A stretch of 64,000 bases of DNA from Takakia lepidozioides (lineage: Eukaryota; Streptophyta; Takakiopsida; Takakiales; Takakiaceae): positions 60,432,756-60,496,755 of the forward strand of contig CM060731.1 in the NCBI GenBank assembly GCA_030704615.1, given 5' to 3'. The translations under genes and the position numbers were made by a program. The number at the start of each line of letters is the position of its first letter. Position 1 is the stretch's first letter. The notes beneath the pieces are model-generated. The model ran no database searches. It had not been told where the DNA came from and worked only from the letters and a program-made list of their open reading frames with translations. Below, one piece after another: positions 37,906 through 53,667 of this stretch.

Positions 37906-37983
37906 AGAAGACTCCGGCCGAAACCAGCATAACTAAGAGCCACTTCGCCTTGCGGCTACTACCCCATTTCGGGGGTGGGCCCT
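37906..37983 (+). repeat. Short repeat C, copy 1 (partner inside the gypsy element, 38686-38762)
   Basis: About 78 bases beginning GAAGACTCCGGCCGAAACC and running through CTAAGAGCCACTTCG to CGGCTACTACCCC match 38686-38762 with scattered differences. This copy ends just before the gypsy target-site duplication; the other lies within the element's gag start. Confidence 0.7.
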
Positions 37984-37992
37984 ATGAAAAAA

Positions 37993-37997
37993 GCAGG
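37993..37997 (+). repeat. Target-site duplication GCAGG, left copy
   Basis: GCAGG directly precedes the 5' LTR and recurs at 43420-43424 directly after the 3' LTR. A 5-bp duplication is typical of Ty3/gypsy integration. Confidence 0.85.
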
Positions 37998-38555
37998 TGT
38001 CACGGACATAGCACAGAGGAACTTACCAAGAGTAAATACCAGAAGTTACCAAGTTACCATGTTACCAGAAGTTACCATGATCTACCATGATTTATCATAA
38101 GTTACCAAGTTATCGGGAGTTTACCAAATTACCCAGAGTAACTTGAGAAATTGCTCAAGAAACTTCATTTGGAGGAAACTTCTCCATCAAGAAACCTCCA
38201 TTGGGGAAGCTTCTTAGAGAACTTCCTAGTAGCCAGTATATATAGAGGCGAGATTGGACACTCTTCAGTCTCGCCAACACAAGTTCAAACTACTCTTGTT
38301 CCTAGTCCGAGTACTCCAGTCCAGCTTCTAGTACTCTAGTCCAGTTTCCAGTATCTGGTACCCCTGTCCAGTTTCCAGCATTCCAGTATTCGAGTCGAAT
38401 TCCAGTATCTTGTACTATTGTCCATTGTTATAAAGATCATCTTGATTCATGTTTACCCATCATGCATTCGGCCACGCCGATCTTGACTTTTTGTCTAGTC
38501 TTGTACCTCTAGTCTGATATCTTGTTTGTGTTCAGTCATGTTCTCGTCCTTGACA
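37998..38555 (+). repeat. 5' LTR of the gypsy element
   Basis: 558 bp, begins TGTCACGGACATAG and ends CCTTGACA (TG..CA). It contains a TATATATAG box at about 38238 followed by the likely transcription start, and several GTTACCA/AAGTTACC words in U3. Confidence 0.88.
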
Positions 38556-38593
38556 GTTTGACGGGACTAAAGTTTGTTTCTTAGTTAGTTAAA

Positions 38594-41500
38594 ATGGAAG
38601 GCACATTTGCGGAAATGGTCGCCACATTGCAGAGACTTCAGCTCCAGGTACAAGAACTTTGTACCTCTACTGCCCAGAGAGATAGAAGACTCCGACCGAG
38701 ACCGGCGTAACTAAGAGCCACTTCGTCTTACGGCTACTGCCCCCTTTCGATGGTAGGTCTACCGCCCAATTATAAGCTGATCAGTCTCAAGATCTTGGCA
38801 ACGCTCTCCACAATTTGCAACAACAAATTTCAGAGTTAAAGGAGCCGAACAATGGATCTTCAACCATACGAGTCCCTACTGCAATAGCTTATACTGCAAC
38901 GGTTCTTCTTCAACAGATTACGAGAGAACCAAAGATCGGCATGCCCGAGAAATTTAATGGGACGAGATTAAGATTTCGCGGTTTTGTTCACGACTACATC
39001 CACAACGCTACCCCGATTAAGGTATTCAAGTGGGATTCGTGGGCACCATTCTATTAGGCACTGCCCTATCTTGGTTTGCACCGCTATTAGAAAAAAATTT
39101 GCATTTACTATACAATTTTGAAGCGTTCATATCCGAGTGAATTGCAGAGACAAAAATGTGAAATCTTCGACTATGAGCACGTCCTGCTTCCGTTTATGCT
39201 CCAAATTTCGACAACTTGCGTGCGACCTCGACTGGAATAAGAAAAGCCGCATTAGTTAGTTTCGATGTAGGTTAAAAGATGATGTAAAAGATTTGATTTA
39301 AAAAATTGAAAATGAGCACACTGAAGCGAATTCATCACCCAAGTCATTGCATGCGATAATCGTTTGTACGAAAAACGTCAAGAGAAGCGATCTGAATGGT
39401 CGACGACACATCATGTCGTTACTACTACGGCACCAAACACAACGATCCATCAGACATCCGGTAGTGATCTTATGCAGATTGATGTTGTCCGATTCAAGTC
39501 ATTGACACCACAAGAAAAACAAAGACGGCACTCGAATGCATTATGCCTTTATTGCGGAGAAGAAGATCACATAGCATTTAACTGCCCCAACAAGAGAAGA
39601 TTCAAAGCTCGGGGTGCAACTCAAGTGTTCGATACGAGGAGGTCGGAAAACGAAGATGTCCAATCACAATAGGGACCATGCGGCTGGACACCACAAATTC
39701 ATCACCGAAAAAATGTCTCTTTCTACCTCCAGACCCTGCACCTTGCTTCACAGTTCCGGTAAAAATCAGATTGCAAAATTGAGATATCTCTGTAGAAACA
39801 CTTTTGGACTCAAGGGCTTCAACATGTTTTATTGACAAAAACTTTGCGAAACAACACAATTTAACACTCGTAAAGAAGAAACTTTCGGCCCCCACTGAAG
39901 TCATCGATGGACGACCGTTAGCATCAGGGGATATTGACCATGAAACTCGACCACTTGAAGTGAAGCTTAAAAATCAAACATCACATATTGTTTTCAACGT
40001 CATCCAGTCTCCAACGAATCTTGTGATCCTTGGACTGGTTCGTACTTCACAAGCCTGACATCGACTGGCGATCGTCTGCAAGACAAAAATGTAGAAATAT
40101 CAAAGGTATTCAACTTATATTCTTTGGAGCTCTTTTTATGAGAGCTACCAAAAAAGATGCGGCATTTGCACTTTATGTGACTCTGATCAAGACCACAACA
40201 GACAAAGGTATTTTCAACATTATCTACTTAATATCAAGATTTCAATGATGTCTTCAAGAAAAAAAATGCAGACATATTGCCAGAAGTTCGACCTTATAAC
40301 TTTGCAATTGAGTTACAAGAAGGAGCCCAACCACCATTCGGCCCAATCTAAAACTTATCCCAGACGGAGTTGGTTGCATTACGTGAATACATTGATGAAA
40401 ATTTGTCGAAGCACTTCATCTAACATTCAAAATCACCTGCGGGGTCGCCTATCTTGTTTGTGAAAAAGAAGGACGGATCATTACGTATGTGTGTAGACTA
40501 TCACGGTCTCAACGAAGTTACAATTAAGAATCGTTATCTGTTGTCGCTGATTTTTGGGCTTCTCGACCAACTGGGACGAGCGAAGATTTTCACCAAAATT
40601 GACTTGAGATGAGCTTATAACCTTGTACAGATAAAATAAGGAGACGAATGGAAAACAGCTTTTCGAACAATGTATGGACATTTTAAATACAGTGTTATGT
40701 ATTTCGGTCTTACAAATGCTCCAGCAATTTTTCAGCATATGATGAATAACATCTTTCGAGTATTTTTAGATGACTTTGTAGTCATCTATTTGGACAATAT
40801 TTTGATATTTTCACAGAATGAAAAAGAACATGGCTGACATGTACATCTTGTCCTTGATAAATTAAGAGAAATAGGACTATATGTCAAGTTGGAAAAATGT
40901 CTTTTTCATTAATCTGAGGTCGAATTTCCGGGCTACATTATTTCTGACAAATGCGTCTTTATGGATCAGAAGAAAATACAAACCATCATCGAGTGGATTA
41001 AACCAACTTCGGTCCGAGATGTATAATGTTTTCTGGGATTTGCAAATTTCTATAGAATCTTCATCAATGACTATTCCAAAACTGCTGCACCATTGACACG
41101 ACTCACAGGGAAGGACAAATTTGTATGGGACGAGAACGTTGACCAGACATTTGAAAGGCTGAAGCAGGCATTTACAACGGTTCCAATACTGGTACATACA
41201 GACCCATCTAAACCATTCTTTTTGGAAGCAGATACATCGAACTTTGTATTTGGCGCTATACTTTCTCAATACGGTACGGATGGCCGACTTCACCATGTTG
41301 GTTTTCGTTCTCGCAAATTTTTCGCTACAGAGATCAATTATGAAATCCTTGACAAAGAACTTCTAGCGATCATCGATGTTTTTGAGGAGTGACGTCATCT
41401 ATTGGAAGGAGCTAAACATTAGGTCACTGTCTACACCGATCACAAAAACCTCGAATATTTTATGAGTGCTCGTATTTTGAATCGACGTCAAGCAAGATGG

Positions 41501-42840
41501 GGTATGTCACTAGCAAGGTTTGATTTTGTTATTACCTATCGTTCCGGACATCTTCAAGGGAAACCCGATGTTCTTTCTCGACGATCATATCTTGCGCCGA
41601 AAAAAAATGAGGCAACTTTCGACTAACAGAAATTCATCATCTTGAAACCAGCAAATCTGCAATTGAATATGTTATCCATGTCCACTTATGACGATGCACA
41701 GATCATAAAGGAAGCACTGAAGAGCGACCAATTTGCTACGACACTACGAAGTCAACTAAATCAACCTCGAGACAACCCACATCTTACAAACGACTTCGAA
41801 TTCAAAGATGACTTACTTTATTTCAAGGGACTTCTCTATGTACCTCCAGGACCTACACGACTTCGAATTTTTCTAACATGTCATGAACTTTCGGCTGCAG
41901 GACATTTCGGCTTCAACAAAACAATGGAATTGATATCCAGGGACTATTGGTGGTCGCAGATGTGGAAACTCGTGAAAGAATTTACAAAATCTTGTGACAC
42001 ATGTGCTAGGACGAAGGGACCACGACATCGACCTTACGGCCTTCTTCAATCAATACCCATTCCCAAGGGTCCATGGTCGTCCTTGTCTATGGACTTTATT
42101 ACGGACCTCCCAATTTCCAAGACCACCGATTCAATACTTGTTATTGTGGATCGTTTTACGAAGATGACACATTTCATTCTATGCAATAAGACGGTTACGG
42201 ACGAGGAAACTTCAAGAATCTTCTTCAACAATATCTACCACATCCATGGACTCCCGAATGACATCATATCTGATCGAGGACCATAGTTCATATCAAATTT
42301 CTGGAGGGGATTATTTCACATATTGGATACTAAGATCAACCTCTCTACAGCTAATCATCCACAGACTGATGGTTAAACTGAACGCGTAAACCAGATTTTG
42401 GAACAGTATCTTCGTTGTACGATAAATTATCACCAAGATAATTGGACGGACCTTCTGCCATTAGCCGAGTTTGCCTACAACAATACTGTACATTCTTCGA
42501 CCAAGCAAACTCCATTTTTCTCCAATTATAGTCATCATCCTCGAGCAAACCCTTTACACATGAAGACTGTTGGAAGCCATGCTGCTCATCTTGCTACGAT
42601 TCACAAAGAGCTTACATACCACCTCGCAGAAGCTCAAAAACAATACAAGGAGTATGCATATCAACATCGTCAACTCCAACCCCAGTTCAAGGTCGGAGAT
42701 TGTGTGTGGCTTCTTTGACGGGACATACAAACCTCGCGACTATCAAGGAAGTTAGATTATCAAGGCCTAGGACCATTCAAAATTATTCGACAAATAAATA
42801 GCAAGTCCAAGATTTTACCACTCCTCGATGAACTCGACGC
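38594..42840 (+). pseudogene. Gypsy gag-pol remnant
   Basis: Gag opens with an ATG at 38594, is interrupted by repeat C at 38686-38762, and later shows a zinc knuckle CLYCGEEDHIAFNC (about 39544-39585). The protease reads LLDSRAS where DSGAS or DTGAS is expected (39800). RT runs from about 40440 ([12 protein letters not shown]...) to an active site YLDN instead of YLDD (about 40790). RNase H follows at 41100-41600 (FFLEADTSN, DKELLAI). Integrase at 41640-42700 has HELSAAGHFG...CDTCARTKG and the D, D, E residues (SMDF, SDRG, TERVN). At least a dozen stops or frame changes are visible, so the protein is dead. Confidence 0.85.
38686..38762 (+). repeat. Short repeat C, copy 2, inside gag
   Basis: Partner of 37906-37983. 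It introduces stop codons into the gag frame (CTAA within GCGTAACTAAGAG). Confidence 0.7.
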
Positions 42841-42855
42841 TAGAGGAAGGGATGA

Positions 42856-43419
42856 TGTCACGGACATAGCCCAGAAGAACTTATCATGAGTAAATACCAG
42901 AAGTTATCAAGTTACTAAGTTACCGTATTACCGAAATTTATCGTAATTTATCATGATTTATCATAAGTTACCAAGTTATCGGGAGTTTACTAAATTATCG
43001 AGAGTAACTTGAGAAATTGCTCAGGAAGCTTCATTTGGAGGAAACTTCTCCATCAAGAAGCCTCCATTGGGGAAGCTTCTTAGGGAACTTCCTAGTAGCC
43101 AGCATATATAGAAGGCGAGACTGGACACTCTTCAGTCTCGCCAACACAAGTTCAAGCTACTTTTCTTCCCAGTCCCAGTACTCCAGTCCAGCTTCCAGTA
43201 CTCTAGTCCAGTTTCCAATATCTGGTACCCTAGTCTAGTTTCCAGCATTCCAGTATTCGAGTCGGGTTCCAGTATCTTGTACTATTGTCCATTGTTATAA
43301 AGATCATCTTGATTCATGTTTACCCATCATGCATTCGGCCACGCCGACCTTGACTTCTTGTCTAGTCTACCTCTAGTCTGATATCTTGTTTGTATTCAGT
43401 CATGTTCTTGTCCTTGATA
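42856..43419 (+). repeat. 3' LTR of the gypsy element
   Basis: 564 bp, matching 37998-38555 along its whole length with scattered substitutions and small indels. It ends TTGATA rather than TTGACA, so its terminal dinucleotide has decayed from CA to TA. GCAGG follows at 43420-43424. Confidence 0.88.
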
Positions 43420-43511
43420 GCAGGTGTCTAGGGGACACCGAGTAACCGAAGAAAAATGGTACATAGGGTGCTGGAGGGAGATTGGATTCGAGTTGTCGCT
43501 TGTTAGTAATG

Positions 43512-44328
43512 CACTACAACATATCGCGGTAGTTATGACTGTCAAACCGTGGTAGTCATGGTTTTCTTGACTTTGACTGTGACTGTGACTGCACCATGTT
43601 TTTATATGAAATTGACCTCCCGCAGTCGTTTATACGACTGTAGTCATATGAATGAGTATCTAAATAGTCGTCTGTATAACTACATGGCTCCGGAATGGGC
43701 GGAAAGCTGGTCAACGGCAATTGTCCAGATTTAGCTCACCATTCATAGTCATTTCCATGACTACAGTGTACATGGATGAGATTACATAGTCATGATGACT
43801 ACTGGGGATTTTGTAATTTGGTGTGTATAATACAATTAAAACACCATATGATCACATAAATGACTAATGGGTGTATTGGTTAGCATGTAGTGAATTATAA
43901 CTCTTATAGTAAAGAGGTTGCACGTTCAAACTCCTCTAAGTACAATCGGATAAGATGGCCTTAGGGTTAATAGGCGAGCTAGGGATAGCACGTGGTAGCC
44001 TAGATGGGCTGCCACGTGGCACAATACGGTACGACGCGGCGTCCGACATATGTTTTAAATTTTTTAAATTTTTTAAATTAAATTAAATTTTTAATCAATT
44101 GCGCCTCGTCATGTGGCGCGGCAAACGGCGACTGCAATATGATGGTATATATGACTGCAGTGAGAGATATCACTTGGTTCATCTGACTGTAGTCATCCGG
44201 ACCGTACCATCTTGTACTCATTGTATTCACTTGGTTTGCACGACTTACAGTCATAGAAGTCATATATACCGTTTATGACTGCAGAATAGTCATATATACA
44301 GTCAGAAATACCGCGATCTGTTGTAGTG
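43512..44328. mobile_element. Non-autonomous DNA transposon (MITE) with CACTACAACA termini
   Basis: The left end (43512 onward, CACTACAACATATCGCGGTA) and the right end (to 44328, ATCTGTTGTAGTG) are inverted copies over about 30 bases with few mismatches. AATG lies directly outside both ends (43508-43511, 44329-44332), a possible 4-bp target duplication. The 817-bp interior is rich in AGTCAT/GACTGTAGTCAT words and carries no transposase. Termini starting CACTA suggest the CACTA/EnSpm superfamily, but its duplication is normally 3 bp, so the class is uncertain. Confidence 0.75.
43870..43946 (+). other. tRNA-like segment with A- and B-box-like motifs inside the MITE
   Basis: GGTTAGCATGTAGTG resembles a pol III A box and GCACGTTCAAACTCC a B box, about 45 bases apart as in tRNA genes. 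The T-stem does not pair well, so a working tRNA is unlikely; a tRNA-derived SINE head is possible. Confidence 0.25.
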
Positions 44329-44331
44329 AAT

Positions 44332-44499
44332 GATAGCTGTGAGATAACGGAGCGTCGTGAGGTGTATGGCTTTAAAGTATTTGTGGATAGGGGAGATGGG
44401 GATTTTACAGTTTTTATGAAGTGCACAGATACTGGCATTGTGGATGTCACCTTTTGTGTCGGCAGTGATGACGGTAAGTGGACCGGTCCACATTGGTGA
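44332..44499 (+). pseudogene. Open frame next to the MITE, unknown gene fragment
   Basis: From 44332 the plus strand reads 55 codons to a TGA (44497-44499): DSCEITERREVYGF, then VFVDRGDGDFTVFMKC, then GIVDVTFCVGSDDG. The mix of residues and alternation of hydrophobic positions look protein-like. No start codon lies between the MITE edge and this frame, so the MITE may have cut an older gene. I do not recognise the family. Confidence 0.3.
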
Positions 44500-44622
44500 A
44501 TAATGAGGATGAGTGGGGGCATATTTATGGCGTTTGCTAGAGTGAAGGAGCTGGGGTAGCGGTCGTGGCAGTATGTGGATTCGATAAAGTATCTGGTAAG
44601 GGTTGGGGATGGGGCAATAGGC

Positions 44623-44642
44623 GGGGGGGGGGGGGGGGGGGG
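44623..44642 (+). repeat. Run of 20 G residues
   Basis: Uninterrupted G20 preceded by GGGG-containing sequence. It could form a G-quadruplex, and its length in the assembly may be inexact. Confidence 0.9.
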
Positions 44643-44979
44643 TTGTTTATGAAATGACCTTTCGACTGGGAAGATGTCTGGGCATAGTCTGGCTGGGCCT
44701 GTACAATGTGAGTGGGGTTGGCAGACATATGGGAGTAGCCATGTTGGTACAGTATGGTCATGAGGTCTTCCTTGATAAGTGACAGCATTAATAAGTGAGA
44801 ACCATCTAGTTTGAGGGCGGCGCAATATGAGTTTATGAATGTGTCAGACAGCATGGTTATGCCTAGTAATGCGAAGTCTGTGGATGATAGAGTGAGTATA
44901 CTGGCTGAGGAGGTGAGGTCAAGTATCACGAGTTGCGTGGGTGTGAAAACAAAATGGGCAGTGCGGGGATGGGTATAGG

Positions 44980-45826
44980 TGTGGCCAAAAAATGTGTTTG
45001 CCCTGGTGGCCTATGTACTTCGCGTATCTGAATTGGAAGATTTGTCGTATTTGTACATCAGTTATGCCCACCCTAACATTTTTACAAGTTTATCAAATAG
45101 CAAATATCAAATGAAAATATATACAATACACATAAAAGATGATACCAAAGTTGATACCTCATACTAGTTGGTATTGTGGTCATGATACTCATACTCATAC
45201 CAACATTTGGACAAATATACATCCACCATTATATAGACCAGACTGGTATGAAAACTTCATGATTCGTCTAGTACCAGGACCCGTCTGGTACCAGGACCAG
45301 ACTGGTATGTAAAAAACTTGATTCCAGTCCAACACTGCTCTATACCCGCTTATAGTTTTATTCCGTTCTGAAAACATATAACTCCTATGAGCAGGTTTAA
45401 AAACATAAAACTCCCATAACCGTGGGTTGTGCTCGGGCGTGAACATGCGCTCACAGGATACCAACCCCCGGCCAGCGTGAATGTGCACACTTGGGCCTCG
45501 ACATAGGAGGATACATTCTTACACTTGAGCTTAGATGATACTGGACACCGGGAGGCCGCATTTTGGGAGGTCGCATTGGGCTTCGACATAGAAGATGCAC
45601 TTGGATACATAGGGGATTGCACTTGGACTAGATTCCATTGGACACTTGGGCCAATGGCACAGGCTACCCTATTCTATATTAAAGAAGCATCTCAGAATAG
45701 ACTAATAACATCAGTCTGCTGGAACGAAACAACCCTTCGAATCTCTTGATAGACTGCAGCCCACTCACAGAATTCAAGCAGCAAAGATTCGCCCATGACT
45801 AGGAAAAGGGACACATTGTCCGCGTT
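44980..45826. other. Intergenic with GGTACCAGGACC repeats, no gene seen
   Basis: Around 45165-45330 there are many ATACC/GGTAT words and two tandem copies of a GTCTGGTACCAGGACC-like unit. From 45415 to 45475 the strand carries, inverted, the 'cgtgggttgtgctc...cacaggatacc' block also seen at 415-475. Confidence 0.45.
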
Positions 45827-46140
45827 TGCTGTGCCGATGGCTTCGCCCAAACCAATAAAGAGCCAGTAGATCAGAGTTTAATTTCAGCAGTTCCAGTGCC
45901 TTGGGACCTGTACTAACATGTCAGTACTCCAGCAACTTAGCAAAACATACGCTGTAGATGTCCTAACACATGTACAGCAAAACACATTGCTGTGCTGATG
46001 GCTTGGACCAAACCAATTGGAAGGAGCATATCAGAGTTTAATTTCAGCAGTTGCAGTGCCTAGGGACCTGTACTAACAAGCCGGTACTCCAGCAAGTTGC
46101 TGGAGTTAGCAAACACTCGCTGTAGATGTCCCTAACAATG
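45827..46140. repeat. Two tandem copies of a 155-161 bp unit
   Basis: 45827-45987 and 45988-46140 align throughout. Shared blocks: ATCAGAGTTTAATTTCAGCAG, then GGGACCTGTACTAAC, then CGCTGTAGATGTC. The second has a short extra GTTGCTGGA duplication. It lies about 740 bp beyond the stop codon of the WW-domain helicase, in its downstream region. Confidence 0.8.
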
Positions 46141-46877
46141 CACATAACACCAGAATGCTTAGAAGCACTGCTTGTCCACTAAAGAGATATACAGAAGGAA
46201 AAAGCTTTCTCAACGCTAACCATCTTAACAGCTCTAACATACAGCAGGCGTCACAGGCAGAACAAACCAGAAAATAGAATCTCACCACAATGGAGAAGTA
46301 CTAATGTGCAAAAGCTCAGTTCCATTCCAATTGTGTCAAAGTAAACTCAATAATTGTTCGCTCTTGTACAGGTCAATCAGCAGAACGTGCTAGTTAGAGC
46401 CTTGCAAGATTTACTGTACACATGAAAGACATTTAAACTCGGGCGGCCAATTGAATGAAGGTGACCTACACATACAATCCATGTGCTATGCACATCTGGC
46501 AGCCATAAAAAATTAATAATTGTGTCTGTTTGCTGGTGTTGCATCACAACCATAGTCTTCTCCCTGGAACTGCTTACCTCCCACTAAGAGTCTCTCTCAC
46601 ATGCTTGAAGGTAACCTGAGAATAGAGGGAGAATACCCCCACCCCATCACAAAAAAAGGAAAAAGCATGGCATGAGGAAACAAATGATGATTCAAACCCA
46701 CTGCGCACTTCGAGACTACTGAGTCACGCCCACCTGTTTGCCAATAAGATCTCAGACTCTGCATGCCAAATACTTGACCCAGCACCTTTCAGACAAAATC
46801 AGAGGGGTATATCATTCCTCAGATCACAGAAGTTTGACCATGTCACACTCTCAAAAGACATTTGTTCATTGCCAGTC
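46141..46877. other. 3' flank of the WW-domain helicase
   Basis: No separate gene is seen. The 3' UTR of the helicase that stops at 46878 must lie here; I cannot place its end. Confidence 0.4.
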
Positions 46878-51659
<4,782 letters not shown>

Positions 51660-53568
51660 CGCCAGACTTACGAAAGGACCTCGAACTTCTCAAAGGGAAC
51701 GGAGTTACAGATTCTTCGCCAACGACGGACTACTCTGCTTTTGTGGCTCAGGGGACCGATGCTGGTAGATCACGAAGACGTTGCCTCTCGACCAAACTTC
51801 TCTCACAATTTAACACAAGCCAATTACACCTCCAGAACAATTCCCAGGGGATCAGGATCGGCTTCGACCCCTCCTCCTGATTGAAGAATCCAATCCAGCA
51901 GGAGCTTCTAAGGAAGCCAGAAAATTCAGAGGCTCGTGCTAACTATGGCAGACGGTACAAGAACTGGGCAATTAAACCCTACACACAGCTCCAGGAGAAC
52001 AACTCGGATATGTGAGAAGAGAGAATGGATCAAATATCCAAATCTCAGTCAGACACCAGCCAAGGATTCATCGAGTCGACTGTGACAAGCACACAGACCG
52101 ATGTAGGCAAGCAAGAAAAGCAGACTCCGACAAGATCTACCTCCAGAAATCTCAACGAAACGAATAATAAAAGAAACACAACTAGGTAAGAGAACGCGCC
52201 CCTATCATGACACTGCAGGCAGATTAAGTGAACAGTAAGGAGGGAAGATCTCAGAAACAAAAACTGAAGAAACCTCAGAAAGCAAATGACAGCAAGAACA
52301 AGAGGATTAGAGCTTGAGTATAGCGAACAACGGACAATCACCTCCGCAAAGGAGCAGAGGGCGTAAAGGACTAACAAAATAGAAGTGACGAAGAAAAGAT
52401 TTGCCTAAACGCTGCTACGAGCGAGACCGAAGGAGCCCTGCAGAGAAGCTAAAGAACACGCAGCGCACCGGGAAAGAAACAGCGCGCGTAAAGTCGGCGG
52501 CCGGGCTGTCTCTCTGGAACCCTAAACCTAACCAGGGCTTGCATACCCTTGGTTATTGACGTGACGCTCCCAGAGTTTCGCCATGCCGTCTTTTACGCAC
52601 GCATCTCATATCTCCACACATCTTTCCCGTCCAACGGTTCGGATCCCCGAATTCCGCCATCGCACGGCGAGATCGCGTACGTCGTGGACGTTTGAGCAGG
52701 CGGTGTAGGACGGTTTGGCTGACGCCCCAAGGAAATGGCGAAACGGAGGCCGTTTGGCTATTCAGTTCTGCTTGCCACGCTCCACACGTGCGATGCCTTC
52801 TCGAGCGCGTGCAAGGCTGTCGTCCGTTCGGTTGCTCGGTCACCACGGCGACCGGATACCGGCTACATCCGGCGACGAGCACCAAACAAACCGCGGCCGG
52901 GGGTATCGCCGCGGTGCACTTTTCAGCCTGCATCTGCGGCCATCCCTCTTCCACGCTCTCGGTCTTTCCTCCGTCGGATGCACATGCCCCGACAGCCAAT
53001 CAGTGTGCAGATTTCGACCAAATTGCGGCCTATGGCAGCCTGGCTTGCTTTGAGGCTGTACGCCTGCCATGTGGCGCGCTGCTGGATTTGCCCAGCCAGG
53101 GTGCCCGTGGAGGTCGAGCACGGCCGCGCGGTTTTTCTTTTTGTTTTGGCACAAGTGAAGGACGGCCGCGCGGTTTCTCTCCTCCATTTTGATGCTTAGA
53201 GATGAATAGCCGTTCAAATCTGCAAGGCGAGAGGGTATGGTCTTACCTACCCGGGTTTATATCAGTATTGATACCCGAGTTGGACCTATATATCGGTCCA
53301 ACACTGGTTATAACTGGTCATACATTTTGGCAACTTCAGGCTCCTGATATTTAACTAGTGGTGCTCGTGGCGAATGTTTTGGACCCCCCATAATCCTTTT
53401 GTACAAGCCGCTGACCCATTTCTTAGGCCAAAATCTGGCGATTTTTCTTTCACCAGAGAAATTATGAGATCATTACACGGGTTGGTCTAGTAGTAATCCC
53501 AAATATGCTTTTTCAGGAGCATTATGGTCCGCAGCCGACTTTTACGGCCAGAGTCTTCTCTCTCTCGT
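51660..53568. other. 5' flank of the WW-domain helicase and GC-rich promoter-like stretch
   Basis: No convincing gene. 51660-52510 probably holds the 5' leader, maybe with an intron; AACCCTAAAC near 52518-52527 resembles a telo-box. 52560-53190 is GC-rich with open frames on both strands (up to 166 codons), a typical by-product of high GC rather than coding. CGGCCGCGCGGTTT is repeated at about 53122 and 53162. Confidence 0.4.
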
Positions 53569-53667
53569 CTGCAATGTCTGTTTGTGGAGCGGTGTTGAGC
53601 GACGGAGGAGGTCGTGGTGGTAATTAGTCTGTTGTTGACTTTTTCGGTATAATTTCGGAGTAGATTT
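53569..53667 (+). repeat. Dispersed repeat D, copy 1 (partner 59557-59656)
   Basis: About 98 bases match 59557-59656 in direct orientation, with very few differences. Shared blocks include GGAGGAGGTCGTGGTGG, then TAATTAGTCTGT, then TATAATTTCGGAGTAG. The ends were not defined and no coding sense is seen. Confidence 0.8.

Larger units (their letters stand above)
37998..43419 (+). mobile_element. Ty3/gypsy LTR retrotransposon, full length but inactive (5.4 kb)
   Basis: Two LTRs (37998-38555 and 42856-43419) flank a gag-pol interior in the order CCHC, protease, RT, RNase H, integrase. A purine-rich tract (GAGGAAGGGATGA) sits directly before the 3' LTR, and GCAGG flanks both sides. The LTRs have diverged at many positions, and pol has many stops, so the insertion is not recent. 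The integrase (SLSMDFITDLP, HPQTDG, TERVNQ..LEQYLR) reads like fungal and bryophyte chromovirus integrases; I see no intact chromodomain. The primer-binding site after the 5' LTR was not recognised as the usual initiator-Met type. Confidence 0.92.

Noticed and set aside
37998-43419. Considered a CRISPR-like or satellite array because of repeated AAGTTACC words in the LTR
   Set aside because: The words are internal to the LTR U3, irregular in spacing, and both copies are explained by LTR duplication.
44193-44825. 210-codon minus-strand ORF
   Set aside because: Runs across the MITE end and through the poly-G run (giving poly-Pro); it spans an insertion boundary, so it is accidental.
52692-53192. 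166-codon ORF on the plus strand
   Set aside because: Lies in a GC-rich stretch with long open frames on both strands and all phases; no domain, low-complexity composition, and it sits in the promoter region of the helicase.
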